Source of the DNA: Microcystis aeruginosa W13-11
GTDB taxonomy: Bacteria; Cyanobacteriota; Cyanobacteriia; Cyanobacteriales; Microcystaceae
NCBI GenBank assembly: GCA_009995705.1
Contig: JAADBR010000042.1
Span: 1-41,809 of the forward strand
Reading direction: 5' to 3'
Length of the DNA: 41,809 nt
Shown: piece after piece, positions 16,904 to 27,120 of the stretch
Layout: each line of letters opens with the position of its first letter
Position numbering within the stretch: the first letter of the stretch is position 1
Notes under the pieces: generated by a model
What the model was told of the DNA's origin: nothing
The model's input: only the letters and a program-made list of their open reading frames with translations
Databases searched by the model: none
Program-made: the position numbers and the translations under genes

Positions 16904-17064
16904 AGCATCCTCAGATAATTCTGATAAACGGTTTGGGCATCGGTATGATTGTCTCCTAATACTTGGGTAGCAATCTTAATTGCTTCTCGATGGAGAGGTT
17001 CCGCCTCTGTGTACCTGCTTTGGCAATAGTACAATGGTGCTAGGTTGTTGAGAGATACCAATTT
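16897..17064 (-). pseudogene. C-terminal remnant of a kinesin-light-chain-type TPR protein
   Basis: The minus frame ends in TAA at 16897-16899 and reads LNNLAPLYYCQSRYTEAEPL, then HREAIKIATQVLGDNHTDA and YLRMLS. This is one complete 42-residue tetratricopeptide repeat of the NB-ARC/CHAT-associated type, plus the end of the protein. The frame closes at 17065-17067, so the rest of the repeat array is gone. The sequence is too short for a functional scaffold. Confidence 0.7.
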
Positions 17065-17477
17065 TCATAACTAAGATTGGGAATATTTTGAGGCTCTTCG
17101 GTAACTGTTATGCAAATAATTAACTTAAAATAAAATTCGATGAGAGAGCCTATGCCCAAAAATAGCTGGAACTTATACAGGGAAAGACTTAAGACACAAA
17201 CAGGTTAATACCAAAAGATAGACAATTGAGTTAAAATTTAACATAATAGACCTCGACCTAATATTATCTCAAGACTAAAAGTCTTTCTAGTTAGGGAATC
17301 TATCCGAATAAAAATTATTTTAATTGCCTCATATTTTTTCAGTAAAATTGAATTAGCAAGGATAGATATACATTCCAGCCATCGAACTGTTTAGTTAGTA
17401 CATAGACCCAAAGCAAGCTGTGACTGGGTTATAATTTTTGGAGATGTCTAATAGCCAAAAACCAGAGTATTTTACTT
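17065..17477. other. Non-coding stretch between remnants
   Basis: This is AT-rich sequence without a supported gene. A short frame starting at 17152 (MPKNSW, 18 codons) is too small to call. It probably holds degraded insertion-sequence flanks, including the untranslated left part of the ISL3 fragment that starts at 17478. Confidence 0.4.
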
Positions 17478-17700
17478 ATGATACTTGACAAATTTTTGAA
17501 CCTAAAAGGAACGTCTATTCAAGGCTATCGACACCTAGAAAATATCGGTATAGTCTTCCGAATTGAATCGAAAAATAAAAAAGCACCCTGTCCTCGTTGT
17601 GGGTTAGAGAGCGATAAACTACACCAAAATCATCGATATTTAGTCAAAGATTTACCAATCTCAGGACAACCAGTGCACCTACAAGTTAATCGTCGACAAG
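17478..17700 (+). pseudogene. N-terminal remnant of an ISL3-family transposase
   Basis: From ATG 17478 about 74 codons carry the ISL3 N-terminal zinc-binding head: CPRCG, a spacer with HQNHRY, and DLPISGQPVHLQVNRRQ. ISL3 transposases are about 400 residues, so the DDE core and the C-terminal zinc helix are missing. The sequence switches at about 17698-17703 into the tail of an unrelated Tn5-like transposase, so this is a fused remnant. Confidence 0.7.
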
Positions 17701-18441
17701 CAAAGGCCAGGGCATCCAGAGACTAAATATTTACATCAATCCATCAGAGAAATAAAAGCCTGTAGTAGCCTAGATGTGCAAGTGAAACGCAATCCTAATC
17801 ACGAGGCTAAACTAACAGTTAGATTTGCCAGTTTTGAAATACAAGTACCTAGCCATCACTCCAGGGCAACCCCTCGTCAACCGGTAAAATTACAGGTAAT
17901 TTTAGCTGAAGAAGAAAATCCGCATCCCAGGGTTAATCCTATCAGTTGGCTCCTCTTAACTAGCCTAGACATTAGTAGCTTTGAATCGGCGATAACCTGT
18001 GTGCGCTGGCATAGTTATCGCTGGTTAATAGAACGCTATCATTTTGTTTTAAAAAATGGTTGTGGATTAGAAAAACTGCAATTAGAAACGGGTCGGAGAA
18101 TTGAGATGGCCTTAGGTACCTATTCAATTGTAGCTTGAAGATTACTCTGGTTAACCTATCAAGCACGCTTACACGGAGAGGAGAGTTGTGAAAGTTTTTT
18201 GGAAGAACATGAATGGCAATCTTTGTGTGCCACTATTCATAAAAAGAGTCCGCCACCTGAAAAGTCGCCCTACTTTAGGGAAGCAGTCAGAATGATTGCT
18301 TCTCTTGGGGGTTTTTTAGGTAGAAAAGGCGACGGTGAACCAGGTGTTAAAACTATTTGGTTGGGACTGCGAAGGTTACATGATATCAGCCAGACTTGGA
18401 AACTATCTCATCAAATTAGTCCCCCTATAGAATCCCCTTGA
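17698..18441 (+). pseudogene. C-terminal part of a Tn5-like IS4-family transposase with an in-frame TGA
   Basis: The frame runs from about 17698 to a stop at 18439-18441, with one interruption at TGA 18136-18138 (SIVA, stop, RLLWL), where relatives would be expected to have Trp. It contains the catalytic-Glu segment RWLIERYHFVLK, equivalent to the Tn5 R-W-x-I-E-x-x-H-x3-K block, followed by CGLEKLQLET. The C-terminal signature GGFLGRKGDGEPGVKTIW is typical of this group. The N-terminal half with the first two catalytic Asp residues is absent, replaced by an ISL3 head. Dead element. Confidence 0.78.
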
Positions 18442-18507
18442 GCCATCTTGCACACTTTTCTTTTTTTGTCAAATTTTATGTTAAGAAAGATGTGACTAAT
18501 GGATAGC

Positions 18508-19155
18508 TTAATAAGGGGGGCACTGATTCGTTAAACTGAGCTTTTCTACCCAGTTGTAGATCTGATTGCGATTTAGTCGATAGCTGAGGGGATGGGCGAT
18601 TAATCGAGCGCTACTAGCAAATAATTGGTCAATTTCTACTAAACCATTTTCCCTTAAAGTTCGACCGGTGGAAACTAGGTCAACTATTGCTTCTGACATC
18701 CCCGTAATCGGGCCTAATTCTACGGAACCATAGAGAGGTATAATCTCGACGGGAATATCTAAACGACGAAAATAATTCTTAGCACAATTGACAAATTTTG
18801 AGGCAACTTTACCGTGATGGGGAAGATCTAAGGGACTTTGATAGGGACTATCAGCAGGGACAGCTACCGACATCCGACAATAACCAAATTTTAAGTCAAT
18901 TAAATTAGCCACATCGGGAGATTTTTCCAATAAAATATCATAACCGGCGATGCCTAATTGTGCCTGACCGTATTCTACATAAACTGGTACATCTGTGGCT
19001 CTTACTAATAACGCTTTCGCTTGGTTACTGGGGTCGGTAATCTGTAATTGGCGATTTTTTGAGTCAAGAAAGGCACTAAAATCTAAGCCAATTTTCTGAA
19101 ATATTTGGATACTTTCGTTTAGTAAAGCACCCTTCGGTAAGGCAATTGTTAGCAT
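18508..19155 (-). CDS. hisG: ATP phosphoribosyltransferase, short form
   Basis: The 215-residue protein catalyses the first step of histidine synthesis, condensing ATP with PRPP. It starts [11 protein letters not shown] and has the PRPP-binding segment [16 protein letters not shown] at about 168-183. The length and lack of the C-terminal ACT-like regulatory domain mark it as the short HisG form, which needs the HisZ subunit for activity. No hisZ is in the window, consistent with the scattered his genes of cyanobacteria. It is monocistronic, with about 200 bases to the next gene. Confidence 0.93.
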   Translation of the reverse strand: MLTIALPKGALLNESIQIFQKIGLDFSAFLDSKNRQLQITDPSNQAKALLVRATDVPVYVEYGQAQLGIAGYDILLEKSPDVANLIDLKFGYCRMSVAVPADSPYQSPLDLPHHGKVASKFVNCAKNYFRRLDIPVEIIPLYGSVELGPITGMSEAIVDLVSTGRTLRENGLVEIDQLFASSARLIAHPLSYRLNRNQIYNWVEKLSLTNQCPPY

Positions 19156-19357
19156 AGAAGGAATTATGAATTGGGGTGTGGGGTTTTTGGCTCTTCTAGG
19201 TTCTGTGTGATAAGTTTAACTTACATAGGATCGATCTTTGTGTTCTCTGTGTCTGGTGTGGTTCCTTCCACTCCCTCGCCAGCAGGACTGTATCTTAGAG
19301 TACATTTTACCCACCAAATCCAAGAGAGCCGGTTTTTCAGTGAACAGTAAACAGTAA

Positions 19358-20149
19358 TCAGTGAACTGAAAATTCGCCTCTGATAACCGAGATGGCAGTC
19401 AGTTCTCTAATGACCACATCAGCTAATTGTAAATCTTGATGGTTTTCCGGTTGCCAACTAATTGCGATCGCAGCTGCTGATTTTGCCTGTTTAGCCATTG
19501 CCCAATCGGCCCTAGTATCGCCTACCATCAGGGTTTTGTCCACGGCAGTCCCCAAAGCTTGACAGGTTTCTTGCAATAATAAGGGATCGGGTTTACTTAA
19601 ACCTCGATCGCAGCCTCGGACAATTTTAATATAATTTAATAGGTCATTTTCCTTGACAAATTGCTCAACTCGTGCTGTGGTATCGGAGGAAAGAATCGCC
19701 AATTGTAACCCGGCCGCGTGCAGATAACGAATTACTTCTAAACATTGGGGATAGAGGGGATTTAAGCGGGGGGGAACCTTTTCATCGGCCGCTTGAAAGG
19801 CCACTTTTGCGATCGCCATAGCCGTTAACCAATCCCGGCCAGTGGAAGCAATACAACCGGCAGCGACGATATGATTATCTCTGCGGCTGCCCACTGCCAT
19901 TAAACCAGCAGGATTGAGACTATTTGCTCTAATACCGAAAGTTTTGGTTAATAAAGACTCTAAACCAGGGATTTGCGATTCAATGGCTTGTATCCGGGCT
20001 ATAGCTCGATCATACCAGAAAGCCCGCGAATCCTCTAGCGTACCGTCCTTATCAAAAACAATCCCTTGAATATCTCTAAATTCTCGATTACCACAGCGAA
20101 TTATCGGCAAATAAACCTCCTTATTTTTATCTATGTTGTCAGTCATCAT
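19358..20149 (-). CDS. HAD-superfamily hydrolase
   Basis: The 263-residue protein has the HAD motif I FDKDGTL, with nucleophile D33 and acid/base D35. Motif II is LSSDTTARV (Ser/Thr), then a lysine in GLSKPDPLLL, and motif IV GDTRADWAMAKQA with the metal-binding Asp residues. The helical cap between motifs I and II fits a C1-capped phosphatase similar to phosphoglycolate or pyrophosphate phosphatases. The substrate cannot be assigned. The ORF begins in two Met codons (20149 and 20146), and both are plausible starts. Confidence 0.85.
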   Translation of the reverse strand: MMTDNIDKNKEVYLPIIRCGNREFRDIQGIVFDKDGTLEDSRAFWYDRAIARIQAIESQIPGLESLLTKTFGIRANSLNPAGLMAVGSRRDNHIVAAGCIASTGRDWLTAMAIAKVAFQAADEKVPPRLNPLYPQCLEVIRYLHAAGLQLAILSSDTTARVEQFVKENDLLNYIKIVRGCDRGLSKPDPLLLQETCQALGTAVDKTLMVGDTRADWAMAKQAKSAAAIAISWQPENHQDLQLADVVIRELTAISVIRGEFSVH

Positions 20150-20246
20150 TTTAGCTATCAGGATTCAGGAGATTATTTTATTTATTCTCCCCACACCCCA
20201 CTACCCCACACCCCACTTTCCTATACCTTTTAAACAGGATTTAGTA

Positions 20247-20924
20247 TTACTCCTCAAAGGCAGCTTTTTGCTGACGGACTAAATCGACACCGCGGGAAGT
20301 CCCCAGACGAGTGGCCCCGGCCTGGATAAGAGCGAATGCTTGTTCAAGGGTGCGAATTCCGCCGGATGCTTTAATTCCTACCCGGCCTTTGCTAATTTCC
20401 CTGAGAAACTTCACATCACTAACCGTTGCTCCTCCAAACCAGCCGGTACTGGTTTTTAGATAACTCACTCCTGCATCCATGCAAATCTCCGCCGCTAAAC
20501 GTTTCTCGGTGTCCGTCAGTTGCGAGGTTTCCAGAATCGCTTTCACCGTCTGGCCAGTTTCCTGACAAATACTAGCAATTTCTTGGAATAATTGCTCGGA
20601 TTTCCCATCTTTTAGCCAACCGAGATTAATAACCACCTCTAACTCCTTAGCACCATTATCTACGGCTTCTAAAGCCTCATAACGTTTAACTGCGGAGGTA
20701 GTGGCCCCTGCGGGAAAACCAATCACGGTAGAAACTAAAGTTTTTTTGCCGTGGAGTAACTGCACAGCTTGCTTAACGGCAGCGGGATAAACGCAGACGC
20801 TGGGAAAATGATATTGATCAGCCTGTTGACAGTAAGCCTCTAATTGTTCCCTGGTGGCGGTGGGGATGAGGAGAGAATGGTCGATATATTGTGCTAAATC
20901 TAGATCAGAATCGGTGATAGCCAT
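20247..20924 (-). CDS. deoC: Deoxyribose-phosphate aldolase
   Basis: The 225-residue class I aldolase cleaves 2-deoxyribose-5-phosphate to glyceraldehyde-3-phosphate and acetaldehyde. The Schiff-base lysine is K157 in [10 protein letters not shown] and the second active-site lysine is K185 in GIKASGGIR. The position of the proton-relay Asp (E. coli D102) appears as Glu in [10 protein letters not shown], a variant to check against relatives. It stands alone on the minus strand, 97 bases before the HAD gene, and could be co-transcribed with it. Confidence 0.93.
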   Translation of the reverse strand: MAITDSDLDLAQYIDHSLLIPTATREQLEAYCQQADQYHFPSVCVYPAAVKQAVQLLHGKKTLVSTVIGFPAGATTSAVKRYEALEAVDNGAKELEVVINLGWLKDGKSEQLFQEIASICQETGQTVKAILETSQLTDTEKRLAAEICMDAGVSYLKTSTGWFGGATVSDVKFLREISKGRVGIKASGGIRTLEQAFALIQAGATRLGTSRGVDLVRQQKAAFEE

Positions 20925-21083
20925 TATCTACGCCTTAATATAGTCAATCGATCGCTATTTTCTCATTTTATGGAAGTCACGCAGCAAAGTCATGTCTCGC
21001 TAACCTAGAAATTCTGAGACCAGCAAAAATCCAGTAACCTAGGAAGAAACCGTCACAAGTGAAGACTAGGAGAAAATAGACCT

Positions 21084-23693
21084 ATGTTAGAAGCGTATCA
21101 TCAGCACGTTGCCGACCGAGCGAAATTAGGTATCCCTCCCCTTCCCCTCAACGCTCAACAAACGGCGGAATTATGCGAAATGCTCAAAAATCCGCCCGAA
21201 GAACTCAAGGGAGAATTGCTGACCCTGCTGCGTGACCGTGTTCCCCCCGGAGTTGATGAAGCGGCCTACGTTAAAGCGGGATTTTTAACAGGAATTGCCA
21301 AAGGTGAAATAAAATCTAACGTTATCTTCCCCCAGGGTGCGGTTAGCTTACTGGGAACCATGGTCGGCGGTTATAACGTTCATTCTCTGATTGAACTGCT
21401 GAAATCCAGAAATATTAATATCGCCGCCGCTGCCGCCAGCGCTTTAAGTAAAACCCTGCTGGTATTCGACGCATTTAACGAGGTTTTGGAATTATCCGAC
21501 ACCAATCCCTATGCTAAACAGGTTATCGATGCTTGGGCCAATGGCGCTTGGTTTATCGCTAAACCAAAACTTGCTAAAGAAATTACCGTCACCGTTTTCA
21601 AAGTCCAGGGGGAAACCAATACAGATGACCTATCTCCCGCTCCCCATGCCACCACCCGGCCCGATATTCCCCTCCATGCTTTGGTAATGTTAGAAACCCG
21701 TCAACCCGGGTCCCTAGAAACCATTGCCGAATTGAAAAAATTAGGTCATCCAGTCGCCTATGTGGGGGATGTGGTTGGAACTGGTTCCAGCCGAAAATCG
21801 GCGATTAACTCGGTTCTCTGGCATATTGGCGATGATATTCCCTTTGTGCCTAATAAACGTGCTGGTGGCTATATTTTAGGCAGTAAAATCGCCCCTATCT
21901 TCTTTAATACTGCCGAGGATTCCGGCGCTTTGCCGATTGAATGCGATGTTAGCCAAATGAACACGGGGGATGTGATTAAAATTTATCCCTACGAAGGCAA
22001 AATCACCAACGAAGCGGGCGCAACTATTAGCACTTTTAGCCTCAAACCTGAGACAATTCTGGATGAAGTGCGGGCCGGTGGTCGTATTCCCCTCTTAATC
22101 GGTCGCAGTCTCACCGATAAAACCCGTCACGCCTTGGGACTTGAGGCGAGTACCCTATTTACTCGTCCCACTATGCCTAGTGACACGGGTAAAGGTTACA
22201 CCCTAGCGCAAAAAATGGTCGGCAAAGCTTGCGGTTTACCCGGGGTGCGGCCGGGTACTTCCTGTGACCCGATTATGACCACGGTAGGGTCTCAGGATAC
22301 CACTGGCCCGATGACCAGAGACGAGTTAAAAGAGTTAGCCTGTTTAGGTTTTAGCTCTGATTTAGTCATGCAGAGTTTCTGTCACACGGCGGCCTATCCG
22401 AAACCGGTTGATATTCAAACTCATCACCAATTACCAGACTTTTTCTCTACCCGGGGTGGGGTGGCTTTACGTCCGGGAGATGGCATTATTCACTCCTGGT
22501 TAAATCGGATGTTATTGCCGGATACGGTGGGGACTGGAGGCGATTCTCATACTCGTTTTCCCCTGGGAATTTCCTTTCCTGCGGGGTCAGGTTTAGTGGC
22601 ATTTGCCGCCGCTTTGGGAGTAATGCCTTTGGATATGCCAGAATCGGTTTTAGTGCGTTTTACGGGGGAATTACAACCCGGTGTGACTCTGCGCGATATT
22701 GTTAATGCTATTCCCTACGTTGCCATGCAAGAAGGCAAATTAACCGTGGAAAAACAGAACAAAAAAAATGTTTTTAACGGTCGCATTATGGAGATGGAAG
22801 GGCTGCCGGATTTGAAATTAGAACAGGCTTTTGAGTTAACCGATGCCACGGCGGAACGTTCCTGTGCTGGTTGTACGATTAAGTTAAGTACCGAGACAGT
22901 GGCGGAATATTTACGCTCTAATGTGGCTCTGTTAAAAAATATGGCGGCCCGGGGTTATAGTGATGCCAAAACTATCCTACGTCGGGTAGCAAAAATGGAA
23001 CAATGGTTAGCTAATCCCGTCCTGATGGAGGCGGATAAGGATGCCGAATATGCGGATATTATCACCGTCAACTTAAACGAGATTAAAGAACCAATTGTTG
23101 CCGCACCCAATGACCCCGATAATATCAAGTTAATGTCGGAATGCGCTGGGGATAAAATTGATGAGGTGTTCATCGGTTCTTGTATGACTAATATCGGTCA
23201 TTATCGCGCCACTGCTAAGATATTAGAAGGAGCAGGAGTTGCTAAGGCTAAACTGTGGATTTGTCCCCCCACCCGCATGGATGAAAAACAATTGCGCGAT
23301 GAGGGAATGTATGGCATTTTTGCCGCTTCTGGGGCGCGTACTGAGATGCCGGGATGTTCCCTTTGTATGGGTAATCAAGCGCGGGTTGAAGACAGAGCGA
23401 CGGTATTTTCTACCTCGACTCGTAACTTCAATAATCGCATGGGAAAAGATGCGCGAGTCTATCTCGGTTCCGCCGAATTAGCGGCAGTTTGTGCGCTACT
23501 GGGACGCATTCCCACCGTTGAGGAATACCTGGCAATTGTCACCGAGAAAATTAATCCTTTTGCTGGCGATTTATACCGCTATTTGAACTTTAATGAAATC
23601 GCTGGTTTTGAGGATGAAGGCCGGGTAATTCCCCTAGAAGATTTACCTAAGATTGAGGATATACTAGGGATTCCTTCTGGTGTTTTGAGTTAG
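21084..23693 (+). CDS. acnB: Aconitate hydratase B
   Basis: The 869-residue enzyme isomerises citrate to isocitrate in the TCA pathway. It has the AcnB domain order: an N-terminal HEAT-like domain, the swivel domain ([16 protein letters not shown]) and then the catalytic domains. Fe-S cluster cysteines are seen in CAGCTIKLS and PGCSLCMGN, and substrate-loop motifs in [19 protein letters not shown]. AcnB is the usual cyanobacterial aconitase. The length is normal with no lesion. A hairpin follows the stop codon. Confidence 0.97.
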   Translation: MLEAYHQHVADRAKLGIPPLPLNAQQTAELCEMLKNPPEELKGELLTLLRDRVPPGVDEAAYVKAGFLTGIAKGEIKSNVIFPQGAVSLLGTMVGGYNVHSLIELLKSRNINIAAAAASALSKTLLVFDAFNEVLELSDTNPYAKQVIDAWANGAWFIAKPKLAKEITVTVFKVQGETNTDDLSPAPHATTRPDIPLHALVMLETRQPGSLETIAELKKLGHPVAYVGDVVGTGSSRKSAINSVLWHIGDDIPFVPNKRAGGYILGSKIAPIFFNTAEDSGALPIECDVSQMNTGDVIKIYPYEGKITNEAGATISTFSLKPETILDEVRAGGRIPLLIGRSLTDKTRHALGLEASTLFTRPTMPSDTGKGYTLAQKMVGKACGLPGVRPGTSCDPIMTTVGSQDTTGPMTRDELKELACLGFSSDLVMQSFCHTAAYPKPVDIQTHHQLPDFFSTRGGVALRPGDGIIHSWLNRMLLPDTVGTGGDSHTRFPLGISFPAGSGLVAFAAALGVMPLDMPESVLVRFTGELQPGVTLRDIVNAIPYVAMQEGKLTVEKQNKKNVFNGRIMEMEGLPDLKLEQAFELTDATAERSCAGCTIKLSTETVAEYLRSNVALLKNMAARGYSDAKTILRRVAKMEQWLANPVLMEADKDAEYADIITVNLNEIKEPIVAAPNDPDNIKLMSECAGDKIDEVFIGSCMTNIGHYRATAKILEGAGVAKAKLWICPPTRMDEKQLRDEGMYGIFAASGARTEMPGCSLCMGNQARVEDRATVFSTSTRNFNNRMGKDARVYLGSAELAAVCALLGRIPTVEEYLAIVTEKINPFAGDLYRYLNFNEIAGFEDEGRVIPLEDLPKIEDILGIPSGVLS

Positions 23694-23703
23694 TATGAGG
23701 TTT

Positions 23704-23729
23704 AGGGTGGGCTTTTAATAGCTCACCCT
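23704..23729 (+). terminator. Possible acnB terminator hairpin
   Basis: AGGGTGGGC at 23704-23712 pairs with GCTCACCCT at 23721-23729 (nine pairs, one G-U) around an 8-base loop, 11 bases after the acnB stop. No T-tract follows, so it may act by mRNA 3'-end stabilisation instead. Confidence 0.45.
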
Positions 23730-23768
23730 GCTATAAGTTTGGTTTGTATAGAAATTAAGCGTAAAGTC

Positions 23769-24971
23769 ATGAGATTAGATACTTTTGAGTATATTTACAA
23801 TAAAGACAAGCCTGATGAATGGGAAATTGAAGGATGTCAATTAAGCGAGATTAATTTAATAGTTGGTAGAAATGCTACTGGAAAATCGAGAATCGTGCGC
23901 TTAATACATCTAATATCTATGCTTCTGTCTGACAGGGCTAAATTATCCACAAGCCAAAAGAAAAACGAATGGCGTTTAGTTTTTGTTCAAGATAGTGGCA
24001 AGAAAATCGAGTATATTTTAAATATAGAAAATGGCCACGTAACGCAAGAAAAATTAATTATCAGCAATCGGGTTTTTATTGATCGAGATAAAACAGGAGA
24101 AGGTAATATTATTGCGGAAGCCGTAGGAAAAGGCGGAGAAATTCCATTTCAAACTCCTGTAACAGAATTAGCGGCCGTCAAGCGTAGGGACACAATCCAA
24201 CATCCTTTTTTAGAAGAAATATATCAATGGGCGATTTCGGTTAGATTTTATGAATTTGGCACACAATTAGGTCAGGATAGATTTGCGAATATACCAGAAA
24301 AAACAGGCCAATTAGAAGCAAATACTGAGTTTAAAAACTACAATTACGTTGTCAGTATATTTATGCTTGGACAAAATAAATTTAAAACTGAATTTCAACA
24401 GACAATTATTTCTGATATGAACAAAGTCGGATACAGTATATCAAAGGTTGGAACGAAGCCACCACCGTTCGAGGTTTTGAAGCAATATGCTGTTGGTACA
24501 TTTTCTGGAAATCCAGAAAATGTACCTTTTTTTATATATGTTCAGGAAAGTGATCTAAAATCAGAGACAGGACAACCTGAGATGTCACAAGGAATGTTTC
24601 GCGTTTTATCTTTGTTAATTCAAGTCAACTATTTTTTAATGGCTGGTGATTCCAGTTGTATCATCATTGATGATATTGGAGAGGGATTAGATTATCAACG
24701 CTCTTCCGCTATTATCAAAGTTTTAATCGAAAAAGCGAAAATAGGATCTATTCAACTCATCATGACCACTAATGATGAGAATATCATGAATGGTGTACCT
24801 CTTGAATATTGGTTGGTTATCGAGCGAAAACCGGGAGTCGCTAAATTACATAATTACTCTAATTCTCCCGAACAATTTGAACAGTTTAAACATATTGGAC
24901 TGAATAACTTTGATTTTTTTGCTAGTGAATTTTACTTGCGGGAACCAGAGAAAGAGGAAGTGATAGATTGA
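23769..24971 (+). CDS. ABC/OLD-type AAA ATPase of an ATPase-TOPRIM pair
   Basis: From ATG 23769 the protein has 400 residues (a TTG 30 bases upstream is also in frame). It has a Walker A motif, GRNATGKS at about 33-40, right after the first strand (INLIVGRNATGKS). It has a Walker B motif followed by an SMC/ABC-like D-loop, IIIDDIGEGLDYQRSS, and a switch-like strand IQLIMTTND. This architecture is shared by standalone OLD/AAA_15/AAA_21 ATPases in defence systems such as PARIS, RloAB and AbiL. The next gene overlaps by 4 bases (24968-24971) and encodes a TOPRIM-like effector. Intact. Function in phage defence is inferred from the pairing. Confidence 0.8.
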   Translation: MRLDTFEYIYNKDKPDEWEIEGCQLSEINLIVGRNATGKSRIVRLIHLISMLLSDRAKLSTSQKKNEWRLVFVQDSGKKIEYILNIENGHVTQEKLIISNRVFIDRDKTGEGNIIAEAVGKGGEIPFQTPVTELAAVKRRDTIQHPFLEEIYQWAISVRFYEFGTQLGQDRFANIPEKTGQLEANTEFKNYNYVVSIFMLGQNKFKTEFQQTIISDMNKVGYSISKVGTKPPPFEVLKQYAVGTFSGNPENVPFFIYVQESDLKSETGQPEMSQGMFRVLSLLIQVNYFLMAGDSSCIIIDDIGEGLDYQRSSAIIKVLIEKAKIGSIQLIMTTNDENIMNGVPLEYWLVIERKPGVAKLHNYSNSPEQFEQFKHIGLNNFDFFASEFYLREPEKEEVID

Positions 24972-25684
24972 TGACACAGAAAAAGTTAGCGATTTTTGTC
25001 GAGGGACAGACCGAAAGGATATTTATAACGAGGTTATGTCAAGAAATTGCAGGATACAAAAAAGTTTCGGTTGAAGTGAATCAAGTACGTGGAGATAAAT
25101 CTAATCGCAAAATTCAATCTCTGAAATCGAACATTCTAGAAGCAGCTCCTTTTTTTATTCTTTTGTACGATTGCGGATGTGATTCTCATGTACTTTCCGA
25201 TATAAAAAAACAACATAATAGTTTAACTAATAATGGTTATGAAAAAATTTTAGGTTTACGGGATTTATATCCCGAACCTCTGGAAAATAGAACTAAGGTA
25301 GAAAATGGCATTAAAGGATTTTTAAAAACTTTACGTCAGAAAAACGGAATTCCCATTTCGATGATTTTAGTGATTATGGAAATCTAAGCTTGGTTTTTAG
25401 GTGAATACAGTTTTCTGACTAAAATAGATAGTTGTTTAACATCTAAGTTTATTCTAGACAATTTAGGTTTCGATCTAAATGTCCTAGATGTAGAACAAAT
25501 ACCACATCCTAGTCAAGTGCTGGACAGTATTTATCAATTAATACAACGAAGCCATGATAAAAGCGAAACGACTGTGGAAGAAATAGCTAGTCTCCTAGAT
25601 TATGAGTTTATATATTTGCATCTAGTTGAAAAAATCAAACAACTCAAGCAGCTTATTGATGCAATCAACCTTTTTTTACAGTAA
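24968..25684 (+). pseudogene. TOPRIM-like (DUF4276-type) effector with one in-frame TAA
   Basis: One frame from ATG 24968 to TAA 25682-25684 (238 codons) is broken only by TAA at 25385-25387 (codon 140). The break falls in a conserved position: upstream reads LVIMEI and downstream AWFLGEY. In this family the run is MEIEAWFL, so GAA to TAA is the likely change. TOPRIM-like acids are visible: E12 in FVEGQTER, and D68 and D72 in LYDCGCDS. Partners of this kind are RNA- or DNA-cutting effectors held by the ATPase. The stop removes the C-terminal 99 residues. The four-base overlap with the ATPase gene indicates coupled translation of an operon. Confidence 0.75.
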
Positions 25685-26010
25685 AAATATACCGACAGAG
25701 TTTCTCATCAAGATGAAGTATAACCTACTTTGACATCGACCCCTTACTCCCCAAAACGAAAACTTCGCACCTCACCATTAAGATAACTGCCCTAATACTG
25801 ATCACTTACTATTCTATTTTACTACCGATAACTGATAACTGATAGACGGTTGACAGCTTAGATGTGTAATTAATTTTGCTCAGGGACTGACAGCTATTTA
25901 AATATACTTTTGCCAGTTCATTCTTGACTCGCCAGTTCAAGGGTGAGATATTTTCCGAGCAAAAGTGCTACAATGTAATCTTAGGGGTCAAGACAATCAA
26001 GGAGAAGAGC
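25685..26010. other. Intergenic region with dispersed repeats
   Basis: ATAACTGATAACTGAT (about 25829-25844) also occurs near 3243-3256. TTAGATGTGTAATTAATTTTGC at 25858-25879 is an inverted copy of the repeat at 5841 and 15559. GGAGAAGAGC ends directly before the ppk2 ATG at 26011. No gene is supported. Confidence 0.5.
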
Positions 26011-26932
26011 ATGGTCAGCAAAATTGATCGCCAAGCATTTTTACAATCCTTAATTGTGCCACCGGGTAAAGAAATTTCTCTACACAAAGACTACGATCCC
26101 GGGTTTAAACCCGACTACATTACCAAAGAAGATGCCACGCTGCTGCTGCAACAGGGAATCGAAAAAATGGCCGAGTTTCAAGATAAACTTTATGCCCAGG
26201 ATACCTATGCTCTGTTAATTAATCTGCAAGCCATGGATGCGGCGGGTAAAGATGGTACGATTAGACACGTTATGTCTGGTTTAAATCCCCAAGGCTGTCA
26301 GGTATTTAGCTTTAAAGTTCCCTCGGCCGAAGAACTAGATCACGATTATCTCTGGCGATATTATAAAGCTTTACCGGAGCGGGGTCGTATCGGCATTTTT
26401 AATCGTTCCTACTACGAAGAATTATTAGTCGTGCGCGTCCATCAAGATTTATTGGAACGGCAAAAACTCCCCCCAGAAGACAGAACTAAGAAAGTTTGGC
26501 AGCGACGTTTTGAAGAGATTAATAATTTTGAAAAATATCTGGTTAATAATGGGGTTATTGTCCTGAAATTCTTTCTCAATGTTTCTAAAGGAGAACAGAA
26601 AAAAAGATTTTTAGAAAGAATTGATCGCCCCGAAAAAAAAATTGGAAGTTTTCTGAAAATGATGTCAAAGAAAGAGCTTTTTGGGGTGATTACATGAAAG
26701 CCTATGAGGAGGTATTCAATCATACCAGTACCGAGTGGGTTCCTTGGTATATTATCCCGGCTGGTCGCAACGCGCTCGCTACGCGAGAACGCAAATGGTT
26801 TACCCGTTTAGCTGTGGGGGCGGTTATTTATCACACCCTGGAATCCCTCGGTTTAAAATATCCCACCGTCACCGAAGAACATCGCCAAGCTTTACTGAAA
26901 GCCAAAGAAATCCTCGAAAACGAGCCAGATTA
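26011..26932 (+). pseudogene. ppk2: Polyphosphate kinase 2 family protein, frameshifted, with a small insertion
   Basis: ATG at 26011 with GGAGAAG before it begins a PPK2-fold protein: Walker A-like DAAGKDG at 76-82, lid-side [15 protein letters not shown] and [14 protein letters not shown]. At a run of nine A (26633-26641) the frame slips. The correct continuation, [18 protein letters not shown], is in the +1 frame and runs to a stop at 26930-26932. Adding one A restores the frame. Further on, a 24-base palindrome-bearing insertion adds NALATRER between PAGR and KWFTRLAVGA, a conserved spot. PPK2 enzymes transfer phosphate between polyphosphate and nucleotides. The slip could be real, a sequencing error or reversible slippage. 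Confidence 0.8.
26771..26794 (+). repeat. 24-base palindromic insert inside ppk2
   Basis: CTCGC-TAC-GCGAG lies in a 24-base block flanked by CGC on both sides. Removing the block restores the family sequence PAGR-KWFTRL. It has an exact multiple of three bases. It resembles the short palindromic repeats dispersed in Microcystis-like genomes. Confidence 0.65.
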
Positions 26933-27120
26933 AAAATGGAAGAAAATCCCCAAAAAGCGATAATTGCCAGAAAATCGATCGTAAGCTAAGACGTATCTTA
27001 ACCGCCTATCCTTAGATTAGCTGAATCTCCCCTAGTCTCTTTACTTTTGCCTCTTGCCTCATCTGAATAAGCAATTTAAATGCGCGGGCAGCTTATGGCA
27101 AGAGTTTAGAGACCTGCGTA

